Part shown: positions 44,101-54,082 of the stretch, piece by piece | Layout: every line of letters starts with the position of its first letter | Position numbering within the stretch: position 1 is the stretch's first letter | DNA from: Aldrovandia affinis | Taxonomy: Eukaryota; Chordata; Actinopteri; Notacanthiformes; Halosauridae | Length of the DNA: 64,000 nucleotides | Direction: 5' to 3' | Assembly (NCBI GenBank): GCA_029706075.1 | Contig: JAINUG010000004.1 | Span: 2,327,547 to 2,391,546 of the forward strand | The notes under the pieces: model-generated | Told to the model about the DNA's origin: nothing | Databases searched by the model: none | Seen by the model: only the letters and a program-made list of their open reading frames with translations | Made by a program: the position numbers and the translations under genes

Positions 44101-47100
44101 CTTTTTCTTTGAGCAGTGTATATATATATATATATATGTACTGAGATATACAAATTTACTGAACAATCAAAAAGGCTAGAATGTGGTATTGCCTGCTGCC
44201 AGCAGAGGGCCCCCTGCTGCGGATGCCCCTGAACTATTGATTGGTTTGAGTGCTGGGAAATCATAAAACTGAATGGAGGGCCTGTTGTTGTTGGTGGCGT
44301 GGCTTTCAGGGCTATGGAGGTCAGGAGAAGGCCTACATCGCCACCCAGGGACCCACGGTCAACACGGTCAGCGACTTCTGGAGGATGGTGTGGCAGGAGC
44401 GGTCACCCATCATCGTCATGATCACCAACATCGAGGAGAAGAACGAGGTGGGGGGGCGGGGTGGCGCCCTGTCGCTAAGACCGTCTCTAAGCGATGTCAG
44501 TTTGACTGGCGGGGTCCTGCTCTCTGCACCCCTCAGAGAACGCAGCCATTTTGTGATTGGCTGAAATATTGCCCTATCCCATATAGCCCTGCTAGCCTCT
44601 CAATGTTGACTCCCAGCATGGTCATTTTATACAACATTGATGTCAAATGGTCACAGTTTTGCAGTGACACTTATACATGTCCTGTTGTGTTGTATATCAA
44701 AAACTGTCAGAAAAACACTGTAAAGGTTTATAACTTACAAATGTTACGCTCACAGTAAAAATATCCCAGCATTTGTTATCAAAATGGGATTATTCCCTCC
44801 AGGCCTGCTGTGGTGGGGACAGCTGTTTTGTAGAGGTGAGTTTCTCGTCATTTCTGCTTTCTCAGAAATGCACAGAGTACTGGCCAGAGCATACTGTGAT
44901 CCACGAGGGAATCGAGATCACGGTGAACCAGGTGATCCAGGCAGACGACTACAGCCTGAGGATTTTCTCTCTGAAGGTGAATACCCCCACAGCCCCAAGG
45001 CTAATGGGCTAACGGTGCTGAAAAGAGATCAGAGAGTGAGAGGATGGGCCTTTTTTGGGGGGGGGGGGGCTGTGGCTTTGTACTTTGGCTTGTATGCTTA
45101 TATATATGCCATTTAGCACACACTTTTATCCAAAGAAAAATACATTTTTCAGTGTATGTGGTCCCAGAGGGAATTGAACCCACAACCTAAGCATTGCCAA
45201 TGCCATCATCTACCTACTGAGCCACACAGAACCATATATGCTTCTCTTGGAAAATTTATAAAGTAAGAATAAGTATAGCGTACTTGTCACAATGCAGCAG
45301 TTTCTAGCTCCGGAAGCATTGTCATAGCAACACCCACTACAACGCGGCTACAGATGTAAAAGGAGAAATTATGGTCGATCAAAATAACTGTAATAACTAC
45401 AATACATGTGTGCATATATATATTTATATATATATATATATACAGTATATACAGTATGTATATACAGTATATATATACAGTATATACAGTATATATATAC
45501 ACAGTAAGCTCCATTTGTATTCACACCCTTGATAAAGACGAACAAAAGAGATTGTAGTAATGAGATATATTTTATGCTAAAAAAATTCTGAAAAATATAT
45601 TCTTGTTTCACCATAGGCATGAGGTGCTTTTCAACATTATTTGAATTCTTTGGACGCCAAACATAACGCTGATGTGCATGTCCAAAAAGCTAGATTTTTG
45701 TTTCATCTGACCACAAGACATGGTTCCAATATAGTTCAGATGTAGTTTGACGAATTCAAGATGACTTGTCTTAAAAAGAGGCTTCCTTCTTGCAAATCTG
45801 CCATAAGGCCATTGTCATGTAGGCGTCGTCGAATGGTAGCTTTAGACACCTTGTAACCCCAAGATGCCAGGCTGTTTTGGAGATCTTGAATTGTGCCCCT
45901 TGAACCATCCGTCTCACTACACATGGGGGCAAGATAGACTTGCGTCCTCTACCTGGCAGATTAGTCACTGTTCCAGTGGTCTTAAACTTCCTAATAATTG
46001 GTACAACAGTGGAAAGCGGTATCTTTTAACTTTTTAGTTTTTTGTAGCCATCTCCTGATCTGTAGAGGTCAATAACCTTTTGTCTGATGCTTTCAGGGAG
46101 TTCTTTACCTTTTACCTTGATGATGGCTGACCACAGTATTTCAAACGTGTGTTCCCTCCTTTTTATACCCTAGGGAAACAGGAAACCATTGTAGGTCACT
46201 GTATAGTTCCATAACCTTCCAATGAACTTCAAATAGGTTGTATATTTATGAACATTTGTTTTTGTTGGATTACATTTAAAAGAATAGTTAGAGGTATGAA
46301 TAATTGTGATCCAGATGTTTTCTGGGAAAAAAATATTATTAATAAAACAAGATATGTTTTATGAATAATTGTATTAGTAATGTAGGTTTGGAATTTTCTG
46401 AAAATTTTGAGCATAAAATATACCTCATTACTTATATAGATTATTTTATACGATCTCTTTTGTTCATCTTTATCAAGGGTGTGAATAAAAATCTGTGTGC
46501 CACAACCATGTGTCTCATTGTTCATCCTTGTATGACTTGCTCCTTGTGTGTTTGTGCGTGCATATTTGTGTGTGTGTATATGCATGTGTGTATGTGCACG
46601 CACCGCGTGTCTGTCTGTGTGCGTGCGTGTGTCTGTGTGTCTCTCTCAGTGTGAGGGTGAGGAGCGCAGTCTCAGGCAGTACTGGTACACATCATGGCCA
46701 GACCAAAAGACTCCGGATAAGGCCCCGCCCCTGCTGGAGCTGGTGCAGGAGGTGGAGGAGGTGCGGCAGAGAGCTCTGCCTGGGAGCGGCCCGGTCATCG
46801 TCCACTGCAGGTACACCTGACCCGCACAGAGACTGACCCACACCGACCCACAAGCGACTGCCCAAGACTGACCCACACACAGGCTGACCCACAAAATATA
46901 AAATGACTGAATTAGTGTGAGTTAGTTCATCTGAGTATTCTTTAGTCTGGGTGTTCGTTAGTCTGAGCGTCTTGTGTTCTAACCCACACAGTGCTGGGAT
47001 CGGTCGAACTGGCTGCTTCATTGCCACCACCCTCCTCTGCATGCAGCTGAGGAATGAGGGCGTGGTAGACATCCTGAAGACCACCTGTCAGCTGCGTCTG

Positions 47101-47278
47101 GACAGGTAAGATACCCCCTTCCGCTTGTCCAGCAGGCAAGTGAACTGGTTTAATGTCTAAACCGAACCTCTGTCCGCTCCCCAGGGGCGGCATGATCCAG
47201 ACGGCTGAACAGTACCAGTTCGTTCACCATGTCCTCAGCCTCTATGAGAAACAGCTGTCCTGTCCTTCGGAAGAGTAG
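37948..47278 (+). CDS. ptpn5: ptpn5 (STEP) tyrosine phosphatase, 12 mapped coding exons
   Basis: Non-receptor protein tyrosine phosphatase of the PTPN5/PTPN7/PTPRR group. In mammals it is a neuronal enzyme that dephosphorylates ERK1/2, p38, Fyn and glutamate receptor subunits. Exons: 37948-38130, 39214-39330, 39634-39729, 40112-40347, 40716-40902, 42541-42625, 42890-42972, 44310-44447, 44866-44976, 46650-46810, 46992-47105, 47185-47278. All phases join, giving about 534 residues against about 565 in human STEP61. Visible: two membrane segments as in STEP61, KIM ([12 protein letters not shown]), KIS region, pTyr loop KNRYKT, WPD loop, [10 protein letters not shown] and Q-loop. The start is the first ATG in the first mapped exon (G at -3). 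An acceptor-like TGCAG just before 37936, with in-frame LPVA before the Met, leaves an upstream coding exon possible. Confidence 0.95.
38146..38412. repeat. Minisatellite, about 62-bp units with TGAGTCA
   Basis: About four units of CCCTGTGAGTCATGATTACG, CACTGTGAGTCACGATTACG and CACTGTGGGCGCAGTGTGG. It starts some 15 bp after the exon a donor. I count six exact TGAGTCA heptamers, plus variants TGAGTTA and TGAGGCA. Confidence 0.9.
38553..38770 (-). mobile_element. tRNA-SINE, full length, reverse
   Basis: On the minus strand the order is head (TAATGGTTAGGGAGCTGGGC, box-B-like TTCAATTCCCAGG), body (CTTGAGCAAGGTACTTAACC, ATTGCTTCAGTAAAATATCC), tail (GGATAAGAGTGTCTGC, AAATGTAAATGTAATG). It is one of the best kept copies in the window. 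Confidence 0.9.
39214..39330 (+). CDS. ptpn5: ptpn5 coding exon b
   Basis: 39 codons, phase 0 to phase 0: [20 protein letters not shown] continuing to VEEE. It completes the first membrane segment. The GYG that follows aligns with the GYG motif of human STEP61. Acceptor CTGCACAG, donor GAG|GTGAGA. Confidence 0.85.
39634..39729 (+). CDS. ptpn5: ptpn5 coding exon c (second membrane segment)
   Basis: 32 codons beginning [20 protein letters not shown] and ending in LGFVILAIG, a hydrophobic run that continues into exon d. The acceptor CTCTCTCCCCCTAAG is strong. An alternative acceptor TTTGCAG would start the exon at 39652, removing six residues. Donor GGG|GTGGGT. Both choices keep frame. Confidence 0.8.
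39770..40020 (+). repeat. Partial hAT-like repeat (same family as 15785 and 60823)
   Basis: Shares CATAATTGCAACCTCTGAAT and a diverged interior with 15810-16000. Lies in the intron between exons c and d. Confidence 0.65.
40112..40347 (+). CDS. ptpn5: ptpn5 coding exon d
   Basis: It ends the second membrane segment (ILYCLKML) and continues with [33 protein letters not shown] and [16 protein letters not shown], nearly identical to mammalian STEP before the KIM. It ends in phase 2 within an Arg codon. Acceptor GTTCCCACAG, donor AAAG|GTCAGG. Confidence 0.95.
40684..40715 (+). promoter_or_regulatory. ptpn5: (TG)n tract forming a ptpn5 splice acceptor
   Basis: TGTGTGTTTGTGTGTGTGTG and further TG lead directly into GTCAG|G at 40715/40716. 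There is no normal C/T-rich tract between the repeat and the AG. Confidence 0.85.
40716..40902 (+). CDS. ptpn5: ptpn5 coding exon e (KIM and KIS)
   Basis: It begins with the base that completes the split Arg, then [16 protein letters not shown], the kinase-interaction motif. The Ser in GSN is the PKA-regulated site in mammalian [23 protein letters not shown] follows as the kinase specificity region. Donor TAC|GTAAGT is near-ideal. Confidence 0.95.
41216..41430 (+). pseudogene. N-terminal fragment resembling hAT/ZMYM1-type transposase
   Basis: [20 protein letters not shown] opens a 70-residue frame, like the short basic N-termini of TTF-zinc-finger hAT proteins. The frame then runs into the inverted repeat at 41362 and stops. 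The rest of a transposase is not seen. In an intron of ptpn5. Confidence 0.45.
41362..41934. repeat. Inverted repeat with nested TGATACGTGTA palindromes
   Basis: The arms 41362-41430 and 41866-41934 are inverse copies (ATCGAACGCCAGACAGCTCA on the left, ATGAGCTGTCTGGCGTTCGA on the right). The arms and the adjoining interior are full of ATGATACACGTA and TACGTGTATCAT phrases. No transposase inside. Confidence 0.8.
42022..42242. mobile_element. hAT MITE, 221 bp
   Basis: The termini CAGCGGTCCCCAACC and GGTTGGGGACCGCTG are perfect 15-bp inverted repeats. The 8-bp duplication CATTAGGA lies at 42014-42021 and 42243-42250. It is in the ptpn5 intron between exons e and f. Confidence 0.95.
42541..42625 (+). 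CDS. ptpn5: ptpn5 coding exon f (start of PTP domain)
   Basis: [20 protein letters not shown], then NRYKTILP: the start of the catalytic domain with the pTyr-recognition loop. It ends in phase 1 at CCCGA|GTGAGT. An exact copy of the donor region lies 57 bp further on (see findings). Confidence 0.95.
42611..42690 (+). repeat. ptpn5: Tandem duplication including the exon f donor
   Basis: AAACCATCCTCCCGAGTGAG occurs at 42611 and again at 42668. The 57-bp offset is 19 codons, and the frame between the two donors is open. Confidence 0.95.
42890..42972 (+). CDS. ptpn5: ptpn5 coding exon g
   Basis: The split Asn codon is completed, then [20 protein letters not shown] and INANYMR, the conserved NANY region of PTP domains. 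Acceptor TGTGTTTCAG, donor AGG|GTGGGT. Confidence 0.95.
43320..44125 (+). pseudogene. Tc1/IS630-type transposase remnant in a ptpn5 intron
   Basis: A frame at 43571-43882 holds [20 protein letters not shown] (second catalytic Asp), [20 protein letters not shown] (third acidic residue) and a C-terminal arm. The upstream part (43330-43510) keeps helix-turn-helix-like sequence but is shortened, with the first catalytic region deleted. The element ends in TTTGAGCAGTGTATATATAT. Inactive. Confidence 0.85.
44310..44447 (+). CDS. ptpn5: ptpn5 coding exon h
   Basis: 46 codons: [46 protein letters not shown]. These are PTP conserved motifs IATQGP and FWRMVW. Acceptor GTGGCTTTCAG, donor GAG|GTGGGG. Confidence 0.95.
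44866..44976 (+). CDS. ptpn5: ptpn5 coding exon i
   Basis: 37 codons: [37 protein letters not shown]. The conserved KCxxYWP motif is intact. Acceptor TGCTTTCTCAG, donor AAG|GTGAAT. Confidence 0.95.
45100..45231 (-). mobile_element. SINE, reverse, in a ptpn5 intron
   Basis: The minus-strand head TGTGGCTCAGTAGGTAGATG resembles a tRNA box A. GGGTTCAATTCCCTCTGGG is a box B, and the tail TTGGATAAAAGTGTGTGC and AAATGGCATATA follows. Body shortened. Confidence 0.8.
45412..45500. repeat. AT/(TATACAG)n microsatellite
   Basis: TATATATATATATATACAG and CAGTATATACAGTATGTATA phrases directly before the Tc1 terminal repeat. Confidence 0.85.
45502..46495 (-). pseudogene. Tc1-like element with long terminal repeats
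   Basis: The left end (TCACACCCTTGATAAAGACG, AACAAAAGAGAT) and right end (ATCTCTTTTGTTCATCTTTA, TCAAGGGTGTGAATA) are inverted, with about 90 bp of similarity. On the minus strand at 45924-45771 the transposase N-terminal region reads [31 protein letters not shown], the second helix-turn-helix region. The catalytic domain is mostly deleted. In the intron before exon j. Confidence 0.85.
46546..46649 (+). promoter_or_regulatory. ptpn5: TG-rich tract before the ptpn5 exon j acceptor
   Basis: About 90 bp of interrupted TG/TGCG sequence leads into CTGTGTGTCTCTCTCAG|T. Unlike exon e, a short C/T tract (CTCTCTC) is present. Confidence 0.8.
46650..46810 (+). CDS. ptpn5: ptpn5 coding exon j (WPD loop, catalytic Cys)
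   Basis: [20 protein letters not shown] carries the WPD loop with its general acid Asp. [13 protein letters not shown] follows, and the exon ends in VIVHC, the catalytic Cys at 46806-46808. It stops in phase 2 inside the next Ser codon. Donor CTGCAG|GTACAC. Confidence 0.95.
46992..47105 (+). CDS. ptpn5: ptpn5 coding exon k (phosphate-binding loop)
   Basis: It completes the split Ser and gives [37 protein letters not shown]. Together with exon j this makes [10 protein letters not shown], with the invariant Arg. Acceptor ACCCACACAG, donor GACAG|GTAAGA. Confidence 0.95.
47185..47278 (+). CDS. ptpn5: ptpn5 last coding exon (Q-loop, stop)
   Basis: [20 protein letters not shown] contains the Q-loop glutamine. 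[10 protein letters not shown] and TAG at 47276-47278 follow. The C-terminus is almost the same length as in mammals. Confidence 0.95.
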
Positions 47279-48299
47279 CAACGTTATCACCCCAAGCCCC
47301 CCTCACCCCATCTCCTCCTCCTGTGGAAAAAACAAACCAACTGAAGAAAATCACCTATCCTGGAGACAGAGGGAACTCCAAGATCTTCCTCCTCCTTCCT
47401 CAGTCAGCCGAGGAGGACTCACATCAACCAGACTTGACCATACTGAGCTCCAGAAACACCACTGTGCTCTGCTGCATCAGCCATTTGGGAATATGTACTG
47501 TGGAGTCAGTAATCACTGAATATCCACTGTGGAGTCAGTAATCGCTGAATATCCAGTCTGGAGTCAGTAATTGGTGAATATCCAGTCTGGAGTCAGTAAT
47601 CACTGACTATCCAGTCTGGAGTCAGTAATTGGTGAATATCCAGTCTGGAGTCCGTAATCACTGACTATCCAGTCTGGAGTCAGTAATTGGTAAATATCCA
47701 CTGTGGAGTCTCCATATGCTGGAAATCTTGAGGAATCCTCTTTTCAAGCACAAACCTCCTGCACAGTGCTCTGAATGTAAACCAGACTCATAACTGCCCT
47801 GTGCTATCCTTGTGGAAATCATGGCCGGATATTAATCACATTTCCTCTTCTCAGTTATAGGCTCGTGAAAGTGAGTCAAAGCTGTTTAATGGACTCAGTG
47901 CTACAGAGACCCGATGCGGAGGATTTCCTCTCACAAGGTTTTTTTTTTCTATTATGTTCACATTAACACTTCATTGTCTATAATTCAACTGCACAAGAAT
48001 GATCTAGATTTTTGTTGACCTCGTCTTTGGAGACTTGACTACAAGAAAGATTTGCTCAAAGCCTTGTCGTGGTGGTGTGTACGGCTATCAGAGGAGGGGC
48101 ACAGGTCTGTGTGAAGCGGATGTTCAGGTGAGGTCCCTTCATGGTAGGACATCTATCCGAGCTTCACTTACAGTACCACACAGTGGAGAGACCAGAGCAC
48201 ACAAGGACCACAAACCCAGCAGCACATCCACCGTCCGCATACCGGGGGACATTGGAGCTTGTCCTTCAGAACTCTGTTCCTCAGACGTATTACAAGTCT

Positions 48300-48300
<1 letters not shown>
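47279..48300 (+). other. ptpn5: Presumed ptpn5 3' UTR
   Basis: Directly after the stop. Contains a minisatellite at 47505-47712 and a T run at 47939-47949. No AATAAA is close by. The nearest clean signal I noticed in a plausible context is TTGAATAAACAG at about 52191, so the real end is not known. Confidence 0.5.
47505..47712. repeat. Minisatellite in the ptpn5 3' UTR, about 28-29-bp units
   Basis: About seven units of GGAGTCAGTAATCACTGAAT and ATCCAGTCTGGAGTCAG, with alternation of CACTGA and TGGTGA versions. Confidence 0.9.
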
Positions 48301-48301
<1 letters not shown>

Positions 48302-48364
<63 letters not shown>

Positions 48365-48379
48365 TGTGTCTGTGTGTTT

Positions 48380-48449
<70 letters not shown>
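48302..48449. repeat. (TG)n microsatellite, about 148 bp
   Basis: Nearly pure TG with a short TGTC/TGTT interruption at 48361-48390. The open frames over it are artefacts of the repeat. Confidence 0.95.
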
Positions 48450-48452
<3 letters not shown>

Positions 48453-48668
48453 TGGCGCACATTGTATCTGTGGACAACTAAGGGCTGTCAGCTTCTAATA
48501 TGTACACTACCAGTATGTGAAGTGATACAATGGTCAGAGAGGGAATTTTTTAGAAAAGGGCCCTTCCTTAGACATCCTGTCAAACTATGGTCTCCAGGCC
48601 AACTGCGTTCCAGAACTATAAGCTGTCCAACAAACACCTGTAGTTCCAGAGTGAGAATGAGTTTCAGA

Positions 48669-48835
48669 ATCATTTGGGGTTTGAGAATCAGGCAGACTTT
48701 CGTAACCATCTGGGGTTCCACAATGAGGTGGTGTTCTAGTACCATCTGGGGTTCCACAATGAGATGGTGTTCTAGAACCATCTGGGGTTCCATAATGAGA
48801 TGATGTTCCAGAACAACCTGGGGTTCTGTCCCATC
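48669..48835. repeat. 36-bp minisatellite
   Basis: Four to five units of ACCATCTGGGGTTCCACAAT and GAGATGGTGTTCTAG, the first unit strongly diverged. Confidence 0.9.
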
Positions 48836-49140
48836 CCCCACTGCTCTAGTGGAAAATGTTTCATCCCCAGCAGCGAGAGTCCCGTACCCACACCTATTTT
48901 CAACACAACGGCCAACTCCTTGCCTGTTTGTCCCACGGTACGGGGGAAGTGTAGGAATTGTCCAGCCCCGCTCTCCCATACCCCCGCCTCTGTTTTAAAC
49001 TCTCTACCCCTCAGTAGAGGAGCGATCTGCATTTCAGGGTCCAGACCCCAACAATGCTCCCAGTGTGAATGTGCCCTAGCTATGACTGCTTTTTCACCAC
49101 AGTCACACAACAATTTCATTTGACACCAGAAAGTATATAA
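48836..49140. other. No recognised gene
   Basis: C-rich unique sequence. The open frame at 48800-49123 has no recognised domain. Confidence 0.4.
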
Positions 49141-49330
49141 TTCATGTGCATATGTATATACATGTATGTATACTGTATCTGTCTGTATGTACTGTATGTA
49201 TATTCTTATGTATGTTTGTACCTATGGATGTATTGTATGTACGTATTATGAATGTATGTAAGGTATATATTATGTATTTATATTCTTGCGTACACTCATA
49301 CACGTACAAATGTATGTATGTATGTATATT
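49141..49330. repeat. Degenerate (ATGT)n tract
   Basis: TATGTATATACATGTATGTA-like sequence over about 190 bp. Confidence 0.85.
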
Positions 49331-52300
49331 GTTGTTTTTTCCATTCCACTTAACTCTTGAATATATAAAATGCTGCATCACAAGGTTTTAGTGATCAAAA
49401 TGCCGATACACTGTATATCAGACTGCTGTCACCCACATAAAGATATCCCATCTAAGATGGTAGTGCAAAAGACATTATTTGGTGGGACGTGGGGGCGTTA
49501 CTGGCCCACCAATTCTGGGTCTTGTTTATTTTTGGGGAGTGATACTGATGATCTTTGTTTTGTTTAATTCTCTCTCTGCGCAAGTTGTATTTCATGCCTG
49601 ACTGGGCATACACATTTAAGTGGAGGAAAACCAAAGCATTTTTCTGGCGAGGTCGTTCTCTCACACAGTGTGTCATCTGCACAAGAACATACAGAACTAA
49701 GTTTAACCTTTGACCTTTCTTTCCTGCGAATCTTGCCAATAGTCATATACTTCCCATGCTTTGCTCTTGCAGATGCTGTGTGGATCCACAAACATTCCCC
49801 AATATCACAATTGGAGCCCAATTTTCGCTGTGGTAGAAACAGAGTCTCTGACAAACTATAAAAAAGGTGGTTAAATCACCTCGTTAGACTCCCCAGATGC
49901 TCAACTCCTGTGTTCCTTCCACCCTCTATGCTTAACTCTGGGGGGAAAACAAAAGTTTCTGGCACTATGCTACAGTACAAAAAGTCCATTCCCACAGAAT
50001 TATCCTTGGTCTTCTACATTTGCATGAAATTGTAATGTTTCAGCTTCAACGGCAGCTTCACGAGTATCCAATGGGTTGGTAGACTGCCTACGGCAGATTT
50101 GCCATTCGTAATTGTTTGCTTGGCTCCCTCCCCCATCAAAATTATACCTGATTTACGCCAAAATAAAAGCCGGCAGGCAGACTTACTGTACTTATTTACT
50201 GAAAACTGTTTACGCCGCTGTTAGCATTATTAAAGGTAACTAAAAAGAAATGTTCAAAATTTGTGATCACTTCAAAATAATATATTTCCCTCCAGCTGTG
50301 CAAGAGCAAGACTTGTCAACCTTTAATTAGGTATGTATTCAAATCTGGCAAATATACTCCTCGTTTAAAATCTGTGTGCGCAGTGCTGTGTAACATTGTA
50401 GGCTGAGATACATTATCAGCAGCATTTAGTGAGGTCCCTGAGAGAGGAATGTATATAGTTGGAACATCAAGCCCAGAATACAAGATTTCAATCAGAACAA
50501 GTAAAGAGGTTCAGGAAAGATAAATAAACAGCTAAGAAAATCTGATAAGGCAAAGCAAAAAGCCATTGAACTGTTTTTTCTTTTATATAGCAGCGAGGTT
50601 GAAAAAGACTGAAAAGTACTGGAAGTGCCCACAGATGGTTCATACAGGATGAGTCAATATTGAGGCATGGGAGTAATCACTTGTCACAGCAACTACCCCC
50701 CCCCCCACTCATGTGGCCACTGCAGCGTTAGTGGCATCAATGCCCCGGGCCCATCTCTGGACCCTCCCTCTGCCCCACCCATTTACACTGCCTGTGGTGA
50801 TTCATCACTGATCCATCCTCACTCTTCTTCTCTCTTCTTCCCACTTCTGCTTCTTCATGTTAAAACCATTGACTGGATACTGAGGCTCCATGAGTCATAT
50901 AATGGGTGGAGCAATCATCCGTTACCAGTGACTCACTGACCTGAGTGAATTGAGAAAAGCTGTAGTGTTGATGTGATTGGTAAAGTATTTTGATTGGTTC
51001 ATACGACGCATGCAGTAGCTCCACCCACTATGAGGTTCATGAAGCTCTCCCATCACTAGGTTAAAACCCCCTGTATTGCATTGTGCATTCATGTTGCCAG
51101 TAAGGCTAGAAGTATCAAAGATAAAAAGTATGATTTTTTATGATGATACTTTTCTTCTGGTGTTTCATTTATTCTGGAGGTCTGCTTGTTGTACGCTAAA
51201 TGAATCATGCTGTTTTATAGTAGTCTAATTAATCAGATAACAGGAAATAATGTAGCTTAGATTTAAATAACATTTATCTTAACATTTCAAATCATTACTG
51301 ATCGCAGTGGGTTCAGTTTGGGGTCAACTTTGATGACAATTCATTATTGAGAGCGTGGTGGTTGTACCTCCACAATCACCTGTGCTTTGGGTTTTCTCAT
51401 GAGAAAACCTAAACATGTCAGTTAAAATGGGTGTGTCCCTGGGTGTGTACGTAACACAGTCATGGGGCTTGCTCTTTTTAGTTCTGAGTGAGCTACATTA
51501 TAAGGGAACAACAAGGGAGAGCAGGAGAAACCTCTGGTCCTCACAGTGTAAGGGATGTTACCCCTGCTCCACTCTGCTTCCTCCATGGGCTCAGAGAGGG
51601 AGGATAGCAGTACAGCAGGAGGAGCACGTGTCTATGTGGATAAATCCAGTGACACGTTTGACACGTTCAACCTTATTAAGAAGTTGTCATAAAGCAGTAT
51701 GTGAATTATAAAGATCAATATGTGTATAATATATGATTAGGTGCTACTTTATGCCTTTGTTACTGTGCTACATTTGTTTGCAGTACAAAAATGAACTATG
51801 GGAAGATTTTGCATGTTTCTGTACAAAAATCGCTCTGAAAAGATGGGTATATCGTGAAGCACACAAACTGAAATTTTTGATGTTGCGTCAGTACTCCTTT
51901 AATGTTAAAAACTTTTTTTTTTTTATGCATGAATAAGATTTTCATTGGTCCACACTCCAGGCAAACAATCACCCTGCTTTTTTTCAATGAAAGGCTATAT
52001 CATGCCATATTGGAACATTTTTGTACATTTAGCATTTGTACAGCGGAAGATTTTTTGGAACATTTTGATATTATTCCTTCCTCCTTCCTGGCCTCTTGTC
52101 AGTTTGTTTGTTAGACTTTTTCCCTGTACAGACCTGGAATGTAGCTCAAATGAATATTCTGTCTCATTCATGGCTTGTCTGTCTTTTGGTTGAATAAACA
52201 GTCATATTTTATATTTTAATAGGTATTGTGGGTAGGATGTTTACCTCATTGTTAGAGATGGACTGTCTATGTATGTATCTCGATTTTTTTCCATTATTGT

Positions 52301-53930
52301 TTTACCTCAGCTGTAGCATTAGCAGAATTTTTATGTCACCATGGATACAGAATTTTGATTGCAGCAGTGCATCTCTCTGAATGCTGAGTCACACACTGTT
52401 GCGTTGACCATTGACGTTTTGCTCATTGAGTCTCACTCGTAATGCACACAGCAGGTTCTTTAGTCATATTTCCACCAAATCAGGTGCTGTGATGGTACAT
52501 GGTTAATTAAACAGCTACCTTTTTATCATGTGGAATATAATTTCATTATTTGCGAGACAATGATAAGGGCCTGCTGAAGGAGGATGTTTGATGTTTATAT
52601 CTTTGTGTCTGCCTCCACACGCTTGTCGATACGCCCCAGGTCCATGTCTTTAGGATTATTTGGGGTTTTGGTTCTACAGTACAGAAGTCAACTGACATCA
52701 TCGTATTCATTAAGTCTTGAGGTTACGCTGTTGCAACCGGGGACGGGCATAAACTTTACACATATACATCCGCAGCCAGGTCCCCCTGCAATGGGAAAAC
52801 AAAGCAATGTTTTGGAAAAAAATACTGAATGTATATTTTCATTTGCTGTGAATTACCTGGAATGTGTTTTATTTACTGCTTTAATTCCTTTGATGTGTTT
52901 GGGGGATGTTGTGAAAACAGAGCCACCTTAAACTCACAGGTACAGCCAAAGCCATTGGGTACGAAATGTTGGCAACAGCTGAAACTGTGGGCTGCAGGTT
53001 AACAAACATGTCTGGTGATAGAACAGAGCAACTAACCTTAGAGGGAAAAAAACACTTTGTATGAATCAAGAGGCACAATCAGTTGCTAAATAAAAACATT
53101 TTTATGTTTATGGCAGCTATCAAAAGCATTTAGGGTTCGATTGTACAGATAGATCTTTTCTAGACTTCATGGGTTGCATTTCAACCTCTTACATCCTGCA
53201 AGTTTAATGTGACCTTTTGTGTTGGTTTTCATTTGTTTCATTTCATTTCCTGACTTAAGTTTAAGTGGTTTTTAAGGGTGGATATGGTGTGAATAGTTAA
53301 AACTGTCAGGCTTTTAGGAGTATTCCAATCAGCAAGCACATGGCCCTAGCCCTTTCCTTTATTTTCTCTTTGGAAATTTAATTGTGTTTTGCATCATAAT
53401 AAAAGCAGACTTTAATGAATCTGTGTTGTTATTCCTGAACTGAAATCAGTGAATTGGGGTGCTAGTGAAATTCCAGATGAGCACAGAATGGGTGATGCCT
53501 AACTCCCTCTGATACAGTGATGCAATATGGCTGCTCACTTATGCAAATGAAGCTGGCCTGACACAATGGCAGACATGATTACAGGTAATCAAATGTATTT
53601 TTTAACACAATTTGTATCGCCCATTTGCTCCTATTTTGTAGGCCTGTCCCTTTACCGTAATACTGTCCCCCGTACAGTCGGGGGAGCGTGTGTCACCTCT
53701 GAAACACATGCTGCTGCCTGCAGTTTATTTGCACCTTGCAGTCCGCTAGCTGAGCTGTGCAGTCATTGTGTCAGAGGAGTGTGGTTCATGCGTAGCTGGC
53801 ACAGGGAGACCAAAGGACCATGATAGACCAGAAGAGGCGCTATAACAAGATGAGGTGGGCAAAGCTCTGCCAACAGAACCCTTCTCTCCTGTGGTGATGC
53901 TATTACCTGCTGTGTTTCACCCTCTGGATC
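49331..53930. other. Long stretch without recognised coding exon
   Basis: Mostly unique, AT-rich. AATAAA signals on the plus strand at about 50525, 52193 and 53398 could end transcripts. No transposase, SINE or splice-flanked exon was recognised. The C run at 50696-50706 is low complexity. Part may be distal ptpn5 3' UTR. Confidence 0.4.
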
Positions 53931-53934
53931 TCCA

Positions 53935-54082
53935 CAAAAGTCCACAAACCCACTGTGCACAGTCCACAAGCACAAACACACAGGCCACAGCCCACAAACA
54001 CACCGGTCACAGTCCACAAACACACCATCCACAGTCCACAAACACAAACACACCACCCACAGTCCACAAACACAAACACAGT
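53935..54082. repeat. Minisatellite of CACAGTCCACAAACACA units
   Basis: About seven irregular units of 18-26 bp with ACAGTCCACAAACAC. The frames it opens on both strands are repeat artefacts. Confidence 0.85.

Noticed and set aside
48141-48803. 220-residue open frame over the TG repeat
   Set aside because: Most of it is Cys-Val repeats produced by (TG)n; the flanks have no domain.
48772-49123. Overlapping frames of 107-163 residues on both strands
   Set aside because: They run from the 36-bp minisatellite into unique sequence, have no domain, and overlap each other on opposite strands.
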